Shown piece by piece: positions 54,028-61,000 of a stretch of 64,000 bases of DNA. The DNA is from a bacterium (GTDB taxonomy: Bacteria; ARS69), in NCBI GenBank assembly GCA_025774805.1, contig JALGZR010000023.1:35154-99153 (forward strand), written 5' to 3'. A program made the translations under genes and the position numbers. Below the pieces are notes generated by a model. The model was not told the DNA's origin, searched no databases, and saw only the letters and a list, made by a program, of their open reading frames with translations. The first letter of the stretch is position 1. Each line of letters begins with the position of its first letter.

Positions 54028-54663
54028 ATGCATCCGACGGAACGCCAGCTGATCGACTACCTCCTCGAAACGGGCCTCCCCCGCGGGGAGCGAGGCATGA
54101 TCCAGCATCACCTGGACGGTCACTGCCCGGAGTGCGCCCGGGTCGTCGCACAGTTCCGGGAGCTCGTCGAGCTCATGCGTACGGATGAATGCGCGGAGCC
54201 GCCCGCGGAGTGGGTGGAGAGGGCCAAGGTCCTCGGACGGCCTTCACCGTGGGTGGCGAAGCTCGGGGAGTGGGGAGGGAAGCTCCAACAGGAAATCGGG
54301 CGCCTGGTCTTCGACTCGTTCGCGGCCTCCGATCTCGCCACCGCGGGCGTGCGCAACGTGGAGACCGAAAGGCGCATGAGGTTCGAATCGGGGCAGGTGG
54401 AACTGGACCTGCGCGTGGAACCCCACGGCCGGGGTGGGGTCGTCACCGGGCAGTTCGTGAAGCTCCGTCCCGATCTCGAGCCACTGGGGAACGCACGCTA
54501 CCTCGTCACCGCCGGAGACGCGGATGCGATCACCGGCACCGCCGACGATTTCGGCGAGTTCACGGAAAGCGTCCCCGATCTCTCGAGCCTGCGGATCCGG
54601 GTGATCGCGGAGGATCGAATCGCGACCTTCGAGGTTCCTGACCCGGTTCCCCCGGACGAATGA
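54028..54663 (+). CDS. Zinc-finger (zf-HC2-like) protein, candidate anti-sigma factor
   Basis: A 211-residue protein. The N-terminus has the anti-sigma zinc site pattern HHLDGHCPECARVV (H-x3-C-x2-C; residues ~27-40). No membrane helix is visible. A beta-rich C-terminal domain (~105-211) includes RRMRFESGQVELDLRVEPHG and GRGGVVTGQFVKLRP, similar to regions found in zf-HC2 proteins beside ECF factors and CHAT proteins in Acidobacteria. It probably holds the sigma factor inactive, or is a substrate or adaptor of the protease. It overlaps the TPR-CHAT gene by 4 nt (ATGA). Confidence 0.72.
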   Translation: MHPTERQLIDYLLETGLPRGERGMIQHHLDGHCPECARVVAQFRELVELMRTDECAEPPAEWVERAKVLGRPSPWVAKLGEWGGKLQQEIGRLVFDSFAASDLATAGVRNVETERRMRFESGQVELDLRVEPHGRGGVVTGQFVKLRPDLEPLGNARYLVTAGDADAITGTADDFGEFTESVPDLSSLRIRVIAEDRIATFEVPDPVPPDE

Positions 54664-57545
54664 GCTCGATGAGCATTCACCTCGATGTGCTGAACGCGCC
54701 CGACCGGGAATCCGTGCACCGAATCCTGCGTGACTCGTCTTCGACCGAGCTTCGGGGCGCGGTCGAGCCGCTGGCCACCGAGGTCCTCCGGCTTCTGCGG
54801 GTGGATCCGCGGAAGGCATTCGAAGCGGCCGAGCGCGCCGAGATTCTCGCCGAACGGGTCCAGGAAACGGAGCCCAAGGCGCGCGTCCGATGGATCAAGG
54901 GGCACGCCCATTCCGCATTCTCGCAATTGCACGAGGCAGCGTCCTGCTACGAGGAGGCCGCCGAGCTCTACGAAGAGCTCGGAAGAAGAGCCGAGGTCGC
55001 CCGAATCGCGATCGGCCAAGTCAACGTGCTGACATACATGGGTGAGTACCGCAAGGCCCTGGCCGTAGGGGAGCGCGCACGAGACGTGTTGAGCCGAACC
55101 GGGCAGCGACCGGCCGCCGCCCGCATGGATCTCAATCTCGGAAACATCTATTACCGAATCGAGCAGCCGCGACGAGCGCTCTCCCGATACGATCGGGCCC
55201 TCCGGTTCGCGCGTCGATCCAAAGACCCGGGAATGACCCACATGATCCAGGTGAACCGGGGGACGGTTCTGTCCGCGCTGGGAGACCTGGATCGTGCCGA
55301 GAAGCTGCTGCGCGCGGCGGAGGACGAGGCGCGACTCGCCGGCGAGAGACGCATCCAGGCGATCGCCCGATTCAATCTCGGATACATCTTCTTTCAGCGG
55401 GGAGAGTACGGGGAGGCCTTCGATACTCTGGAAGCGGCTCGGGCCGCCTTCGAAGACCTCGGGGACGAGCACTATCTGACGAACACGCTCATCGACCTCA
55501 CCGAGCTGTTGATCGAGGTGAACGACTTCCGTCGTGCGCCCCGCATCGCCTCGGAAGCGAGAGCCCGCGCGCAGAAGCTGGGACTGCCCTTCGAAACCGG
55601 TCGTACTGCGCTCTTCCAGGGTGTGGCCGCCCTCGCCGGCGGGGCGATGAAGAGTGCCCAGAGCTTTCTGGAAGAGGCGCGGGAGACGTTTCGCGAGGGC
55701 GGGCACTTCTCTTCCCAGGCTCTCTGTGAGGTCTACCTCGCGCGGGTGGCCGCCCGTCAGGATGAGGGATCGGCGGCTTCCCGCATGCTCCGTCGGGCCG
55801 CCGCGGTCTTTCGCGAGGAGGGTATGCGTCTTCACGAGGCGGCGGCGCGGCTGTCGCAGGCGTCGGTGGACCTGACCCGGGGGCGGCGCAAGACCGCGCG
55901 GGCCAGCCTGGACTCGGCGGCCCGGTCTCTTCGGGGGGTGCCTTCTCCCTGGCTGCGGGCGCGACTCGCCCACCTGCGGGGACGGCTCGCCGAGGTCGAG
56001 GGGCGAGACGGCTGGGCGATTCGGCACTATCGGAGGGCCGTGGACACGATCGAATCGATTCGAGGCAGGATCGGGATCGACGAATTCCGCGTGAGCTTCG
56101 CGGAGGACAAAGCTCCCGTCTATGCGGACCTCGTCCACGCGATCCTCCGCCGAGGAGGGAAGGACAGCGTGGCGGAGGCCTTCTCCGCCGTCGAGCGGGC
56201 CCGATCTCGTGCCCTCGTGGATCTGTTGGCCGGCCGCTTGCGTCCCGCGGCGCGGGCCGCCGATCCGGAGACGCGGCGCCTCATCGAGCGGATGAACAAG
56301 CTGCGGGCGGAGATCAATCGGCTCTCCGGCTTCGGTCCGGCTTCGCCGGGCAAGCGAACCGGCTTCCGTCGCCGCGGAGTCGACACGTCCCGGCTGCGCG
56401 ATCGAGAGAGCAGGATGATCGACACGATTCGGCGCCTCGAGCGAAGGGACACCCGACTCGGGGCGCTGGCGGTCGGAGAGACGATCACGCTCGCCGAAGC
56501 ACAGGACGGACTGCCCTCCGAGGCCACGATGGTGGAGTACTTCCTGGGCACGACGACTTCGTGCGCTTTCGTCATTCGTCGTGACGAAGTCCGGGTGGTC
56601 GAGCTCCCGCTCACCCTTCGGGAGGCCGAGCGCAAAGTCGCCCACCTGAGATTCCAGATCGAGAAGCGGAGTTACGGTGAGGACTACACCCGGGCTCGCT
56701 CAGAGCTCTTGAATCGTGGAGTCAGACGACATCTGGAGTACCTGTCCGAGACCGTTTGGGAACCGCTCGCGATACGGGACCGGCGGGTGGTCATCGTTCC
56801 CCATGGGGCCCTCCATGCCGTTCCCTTCGCGGCCCTTCCGGTCGCCACCGGGGGGCAGGTGCTCGATCACCACGTCGTCTCCTATCTTCCGAGCGCGAGT
56901 TGCCGTCGGTACCTGCCGGGTTTGCGGGCCGGAGACCGGTCGGGATCCGACGGACGGAACGGGACGGCGGCGCACGGAGACCCGCGTCTCCTGGCCGTGG
57001 AGATGGACGACGAGGACATCCCCGAGGTTCGACGCGAGGTGCGGGAGGTTCGACGGGTCTTTCGCCGGGCTCGAGTTCTCACGGGAGACCGGGCGACGCG
57101 CGATGCATTCCGAAAGGCGGCCCGACACGCCGACGTGATCCACGTTGCGACGCACGGGCTCTTCCGGGGCGACGAGCCGGGATTTTCGTCGCTGAGGCTC
57201 GCGGATGGTTGGATGAGTCTCTACGACGTGTACGGGCTGACCCTGGACGCCCCTCTCGTCTGCCTGAGCGCTTGCCAGACGGGAAGAAGCCTCGTGGGTC
57301 CGGGCGACGAGCTCGTCGGGTTGAGCCGGGGTTTTCTCCATGCCGGCGCCTCCTCCCTGCTCGTGAGCCTGTGGCCCGTTCATGATCGATCGACAGCGGA
57401 TTTGATGATCGCCTTTTACAGGAAACTCAAGGCGAGAAGCCCCGCGAGCGAGTGCCTGCGGGACGCGATGCGGGAGGCGCGGGGAGGAGTCGAGCATCCC
57501 TATTCCTGGGGTGCGTTCATCCTGATCGGGGGTCCATCGGTCTGA
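54660..57545 (+). CDS. TPR-CHAT caspase-like protease
   Basis: A 961-residue protein. Residues ~40-500 hold tandem TPRs (CYEEAAELYEELGRRAEVAR; ALSRYDRALRFARRSKDPGM; RFNLGYIFFQRGEYGEAFDT). A helical linker follows, and the C-terminal ~330 residues are a CHAT (caspase-HetF-associated with TPRs) peptidase domain. The catalytic dyad is intact: His832 in HVATHGLF and Cys872 in LSACQTG. Also present are GVRRHLEYLSETVWEPLAI and SLWPVHDRSTADLMIAFY. CHAT proteases cut specific protein partners after an activating signal. It is translationally coupled to the zinc-finger gene, which points to that protein or the sigma factor complex as its target. Confidence 0.93.
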   Translation: MSSMSIHLDVLNAPDRESVHRILRDSSSTELRGAVEPLATEVLRLLRVDPRKAFEAAERAEILAERVQETEPKARVRWIKGHAHSAFSQLHEAASCYEEAAELYEELGRRAEVARIAIGQVNVLTYMGEYRKALAVGERARDVLSRTGQRPAAARMDLNLGNIYYRIEQPRRALSRYDRALRFARRSKDPGMTHMIQVNRGTVLSALGDLDRAEKLLRAAEDEARLAGERRIQAIARFNLGYIFFQRGEYGEAFDTLEAARAAFEDLGDEHYLTNTLIDLTELLIEVNDFRRAPRIASEARARAQKLGLPFETGRTALFQGVAALAGGAMKSAQSFLEEARETFREGGHFSSQALCEVYLARVAARQDEGSAASRMLRRAAAVFREEGMRLHEAAARLSQASVDLTRGRRKTARASLDSAARSLRGVPSPWLRARLAHLRGRLAEVEGRDGWAIRHYRRAVDTIESIRGRIGIDEFRVSFAEDKAPVYADLVHAILRRGGKDSVAEAFSAVERARSRALVDLLAGRLRPAARAADPETRRLIERMNKLRAEINRLSGFGPASPGKRTGFRRRGVDTSRLRDRESRMIDTIRRLERRDTRLGALAVGETITLAEAQDGLPSEATMVEYFLGTTTSCAFVIRRDEVRVVELPLTLREAERKVAHLRFQIEKRSYGEDYTRARSELLNRGVRRHLEYLSETVWEPLAIRDRRVVIVPHGALHAVPFAALPVATGGQVLDHHVVSYLPSASCRRYLPGLRAGDRSGSDGRNGTAAHGDPRLLAVEMDDEDIPEVRREVREVRRVFRRARVLTGDRATRDAFRKAARHADVIHVATHGLFRGDEPGFSSLRLADGWMSLYDVYGLTLDAPLVCLSACQTGRSLVGPGDELVGLSRGFLHAGASSLLVSLWPVHDRSTADLMIAFYRKLKARSPASECLRDAMREARGGVEHPYSWGAFILIGGPSV

Positions 57546-57602
57546 ACGGTATCGAATCCCGCGACGGATTCCCCGGGATGGCGACCATGTAATCAACTAT
57601 GT

Positions 57603-57616
57603 GGTAAGCAGTTACC
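57603..57616. promoter_or_regulatory. Small palindrome upstream of the subtilase gene
   Basis: GGTAA-GCAG-TTACC is a perfect 5-4-5 inverted repeat in a lower-GC patch 128 nt before the subtilase start. It could be an operator; chance is possible. Confidence 0.25.
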
Positions 57617-57743
57617 TTGCATTGAGGGTAGATCCGGACGGGTCGTTTTGGGTACGATCCCTTCGTATCATTCGAGGCCGTTCTTCGTCTGTCGAAGTTG
57701 AAGCGATCTTCAGCGACGCCGCATTGCCCGCAGGGAGGTCTCC

Positions 57744-59114
57744 ATGAGATCCGGGAACACCGGAATCGTCGGCTTGGCAATCCTAGCTCTCGCGCAGACT
57801 GGATGCGGTGAACACTCTCCGGTCGCTCCTTCCTCCGACTCCGCCGGCTCGGCCATCGATCCGCAGTCGATCATGGTGGCGGACGTCGCCGCTGGCGGCG
57901 CGCCGGGTGGAGTCGGATACCCCTCCGTCCCCGTCGTGCCCGACCAGGTCGTCGTCCGGCTTGCCGACGGCCTCGACCTTCCGACCTTCAATGACGTTTG
58001 GGGGACGAGCACCGTCCTCGAGTTGGAGGGGGGAGACTATGCTCTCGTGAGCTCGCCGGCGGGGCTCAATCCCTGGTACCTCGGGGAGAGCATGGAGGTT
58101 TCCGGAGATTGCCTCGTGGCGGAGCCGAACTTCGAGGTGGAGTCTCCCGAGTCGAATCAGGGGGTCGTGGCGTTCTACGAAGCCGGGAAGGTCTATGCGG
58201 ACGTTCTCGATCAGGATGCCATCCTCCGCATCGGAACGCCGCAGGCCCACCTGACCGCCACCGGTTCGGGTGTGGTCGTGGCGATCGTGGACACGGGTAT
58301 CGACGGCACCCATCCCGATCTCACCGGGCACGTATCTCCCGGATGGGATTTCGTCGACGGGGACCCGGATCCGATGGACATCGCGGATGGCATCGATCAA
58401 GACGGTGACGGGTTGGTGGACGAGGCTGCCGGTCACGGCACGCACGTGGCCGGAATCGTCCGGACGGTCGCCCCCGGAGCGAGTCTCCTTCCGGTCCGCG
58501 TGCTGAACACGGAGGGGGTCGGGACCTCGGTCGACGTCGCACGGGGCGTCCGATACGCAGTAGACCAAGGGGCCCACGTCATCAACCTCAGCCTCGGAAT
58601 GAACGCCGTCGCGGACGTGATCAAGGACGCGATCCAGTACGCGGAAGGCGTCGGCGTACTCGTCACGAGCTCCGCCGGCAACCGGGGCGTCGAGGACAAC
58701 CACCACTTCCCCGCGAGGATCAGCCAGGCCATGTCCGTCGCCGCCACGAACGCGGCCGACTTGAAGGCGAGCTTCTCCAGCTACGGTTCTCCGGTTTCGA
58801 TCTGCGCCCCCGGCGAGGGGATTCTATCCACCTACCTCGATCACGAGTTCGCCGTCTGGAGCGGCACGTCCTTCTCCACCCCGATGGTCTCCGGAGCGGC
58901 CGCTCTCTGGTTGGAGATCTCGCCGGGCAGTTCTCCTTCCAGCACCGTCGACGTCATTGAGGAGACCTCTCTCGCCCTCGACTTCTCCGGGTTCTGGTAT
59001 GACGGCAAGATGGGGGAGGGTCGGCTGGACGTCGCCGCACTGGTGGGTGAGTCGGGCTCGAGTTCGGATTCGGGGGACGAATACGAACCGGAGGGCCGCT
59101 TCCGCATTCGCTAG
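57744..59114 (+). CDS. Subtilisin-family (S8) lipoprotein peptidase
   Basis: A 456-residue serine protease anchored as a lipoprotein (lipobox ALAQTGC, Cys21). A propeptide-like region (~45-150) is followed by the S8 core. The triad is complete: Asp183 (VAIVDTGID), His231 (GHGTHVAGI) and Ser376 (SGTSFSTPMVSG). Between Asp and His a calcium loop IDQDGDGLVDE is inserted. A short acidic tail follows, without the FlgD-like domain seen in other exported proteins here. ATG 57744 has GGGAGG 6 nt upstream. It follows the sigma / zinc-finger / CHAT cassette and may be an output or second protease stage, but it has a separate 198-nt leader. Confidence 0.93.
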   Translation: MRSGNTGIVGLAILALAQTGCGEHSPVAPSSDSAGSAIDPQSIMVADVAAGGAPGGVGYPSVPVVPDQVVVRLADGLDLPTFNDVWGTSTVLELEGGDYALVSSPAGLNPWYLGESMEVSGDCLVAEPNFEVESPESNQGVVAFYEAGKVYADVLDQDAILRIGTPQAHLTATGSGVVVAIVDTGIDGTHPDLTGHVSPGWDFVDGDPDPMDIADGIDQDGDGLVDEAAGHGTHVAGIVRTVAPGASLLPVRVLNTEGVGTSVDVARGVRYAVDQGAHVINLSLGMNAVADVIKDAIQYAEGVGVLVTSSAGNRGVEDNHHFPARISQAMSVAATNAADLKASFSSYGSPVSICAPGEGILSTYLDHEFAVWSGTSFSTPMVSGAAALWLEISPGSSPSSTVDVIEETSLALDFSGFWYDGKMGEGRLDVAALVGESGSSSDSGDEYEPEGRFRIR

Positions 59115-59165
59115 CCCGCATTTCTCACCAGGCTCGTCACGGGGCTGCGGATAGTCGTGTCTGGC
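59112..59165 (+). repeat. Singlet REP-like element at the subtilase stop codon
   Basis: The 54 nt beginning with the stop TAG match the reverse strand of 63831-63884 at 46 of 54 positions. The outer stem CCGCA/TGCGG is kept. It sits exactly at the end of the subtilase gene. Confidence 0.75.
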
Positions 59166-59220
59166 GAAGAGATGGGGGTATCTGGAGTGGGCGCCCGGCG
59201 TCTGTCTTCATGCGAAGCGC

Positions 59221-59364
59221 CTGGTTGGCAACTTCGACAACGACGGGGACCCGACCCGGGACGCCGCGGACAGCGACGGCCGCCGGGTTCGCCCGGGCGT
59301 CTACTTCGCGCGGCTGGAGGGCGTGAGCCCTGGAATGACGAGCAAGGTGGTCTACGTTCGATGA
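59221..59364 (+). pseudogene. Remnant of a FlgD-like C-terminal domain
   Basis: One frame encodes NFDNDGDPTRDAADSDGRR followed by VRPGVYFARLEGVSPGMTSK and VVYVR then TGA. This is the last ~40 residues of a FlgD-like tail of the kind found in full proteins here. No matching N-terminal part is present; it begins beside the REP-like element, so the rest was probably deleted or displaced. Confidence 0.7.
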
Positions 59365-59386
59365 ACCCGGGAGAGGAGGATCGATC

Positions 59387-60847
59387 ATGAGCCGTAGTCA
59401 CCGGGCCGCGGGCCTCGGGGTCTTGCTGGGAATCGTCTGCGCGATCGGATTCTCCGCGCCGATCGTGGGCGCCCAGTCCATCTGTGGGGAGTGGATGCCG
59501 GTCGAGGTACCGGCGGGTTTCCAGACCCTCACCGACGTCACGGCCAGCTCGCCCTCGGCTGCGTGGGCCCTGGCCGGGTACGCGAACGCCGTCCACTGGG
59601 ACGGCTCCGCGTGGAGCGAGTTTGCCCTGCCCGACCTCAGCGATCTGGGAACCGCGTTCGACCTGCGCGCGACGGCCTCGTTGGCTCCGTCGCACTTCTT
59701 CGTGGCCGGAATCCTCCAGACCAGCGTCTGGACCACCGAGCAGCTCCTGCTGATTTGGGACGGCTCCGACTGGGACCGGATCGAGTCGGTGGAGCTGGAG
59801 CCGAACATCGCGGGGGCGCCCCGCTACGGCTCTCCCTCGGCGATCGCCGCCGCCACCCCGGACGACCTCTGGATCATCGGTCTGGCCAGCGGATCGGGGG
59901 ACGGTGTCAGCGGAGCGCCCATCCTTACGGTCCACTGGGACGGGTCGCAGTTGACCGAAGTCCACACGCCGGGTGTCGGGAACCGCCAGAACAACATGGA
60001 GGACGCGGTGGCCATTGCCTCGGACGACATGTGGGCCGTGGGCAGTTACAACAACACGGGGGTGGGGGACTACGCGTTCCACGGCATGACATACCACTAC
60101 GACGGCAGCAGCTGGAACCACGTCCCGAGTCCGACGCAGAGCATCGACTCTTCCCATCTAAACGCCGTGGCGGCGATTGCCACCGACGACGTCTGGGCCG
60201 CCGGCGACTCTCCGGCCGGGCCGCTCTTCATGCACTGGGACGGGGGCTCGTGGACGATCGTTCCGGGCCCACCGGGAGTCACGGGCACGGTCCACGGGCT
60301 GGCGGCGATCGCCACCGACGACGTCTGGGCCGTGGACTTCCCCTGGCAGGTTCCGGTGATTGGCAAGTACTACCACTGGGACGGAACGGCCTGGAGCGTG
60401 GTGTTGCCGGAGGTCGCGGGGGCCACGCAAATCGCCCGGCACGGGGGGCTGGCCGCCGTCGGCGAGTGCGACGTCTGGGCCGTGGGTAACATCAACTTCG
60501 GATCGGGAGCCGAGGCCTTCATCGAGCGGCTCCAGGCCGGGGCCGGGATGACGGCCGCGCCGTCCGTCACGGCGGGCGTCTCCTCTCTCGAGGTGCTCCC
60601 GAACCCGATGCGTCACTCCGCCCGGATCCGCTTCGCGATGCCCGGCGACGTTCCGAGTCACGCTCACATCTACAACGTTCGGGGGCGCCGGGTCCGCGCG
60701 CTCTTCGAGGAGCCCGTCTCGGGGAGCACGGTCACCTGGGACGGCCGGGACGACGCGGGCGAGCGCGTGCCCGCGGGCGTGTATTTGCTGAGAGTCGAGT
60801 CGAACGACGGCGAAGCGCTCACGAAGAAGCTGACGGTCGTGCGATGA
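59387..60847 (+). CDS. Secreted repeat propeller with FlgD-like tail
   Basis: A 486-residue exported protein (signal GVLLGIVCAIGFSAPIVGAQ). Repeats of ~50 residues have the pattern A-DDVWAVG followed by HWDGSSW: SAAWALAGYANAVHWDGSAW, IASDDMWAVGSYNN, IATDDVWAAGDSPAGP, LFMHWDGGSWTIVPGPPG, IATDDVWAVDFPW. This is a Kelch/galactose-oxidase-like propeller type. The C-terminal ~85 residues are a FlgD-like Ig domain (LPNPMRHSARIRFAMPGD; NVRGRRVRALF; GVYLLRVES) ending LTVVR. The ATG has GAGGAGG 7 nt upstream. Function is unknown; probably surface exposed. Confidence 0.85.
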   Translation: MSRSHRAAGLGVLLGIVCAIGFSAPIVGAQSICGEWMPVEVPAGFQTLTDVTASSPSAAWALAGYANAVHWDGSAWSEFALPDLSDLGTAFDLRATASLAPSHFFVAGILQTSVWTTEQLLLIWDGSDWDRIESVELEPNIAGAPRYGSPSAIAAATPDDLWIIGLASGSGDGVSGAPILTVHWDGSQLTEVHTPGVGNRQNNMEDAVAIASDDMWAVGSYNNTGVGDYAFHGMTYHYDGSSWNHVPSPTQSIDSSHLNAVAAIATDDVWAAGDSPAGPLFMHWDGGSWTIVPGPPGVTGTVHGLAAIATDDVWAVDFPWQVPVIGKYYHWDGTAWSVVLPEVAGATQIARHGGLAAVGECDVWAVGNINFGSGAEAFIERLQAGAGMTAAPSVTAGVSSLEVLPNPMRHSARIRFAMPGDVPSHAHIYNVRGRRVRALFEEPVSGSTVTWDGRDDAGERVPAGVYLLRVESNDGEALTKKLTVVR

Positions 60848-61000
60848 GCGAACGGTCGGCCCGGCGGGGACTGTGAGATACCCGTCCACGCGCTCTCATC
60901 GCCACCCCGGCATTGGGCGGGATTCGGATGTCTCGCGTCAGACTCATGGTCCGGTCTTCGTTCATGCCTGCCCCTCTGCCTTTGAGGCGCGCGAGCCGCC

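Noticed and set aside
54498..56645. 715-residue minus-strand frame
   Set aside because: Antisense of the TPR-CHAT gene, which has intact catalytic motifs; the antisense peptide has no domain and unnatural composition.
59157..59390. 77-residue frame overlapping the FlgD remnant
   Set aside because: Out of frame with the recognisable GVYFARLEG tail; it is a shadow.
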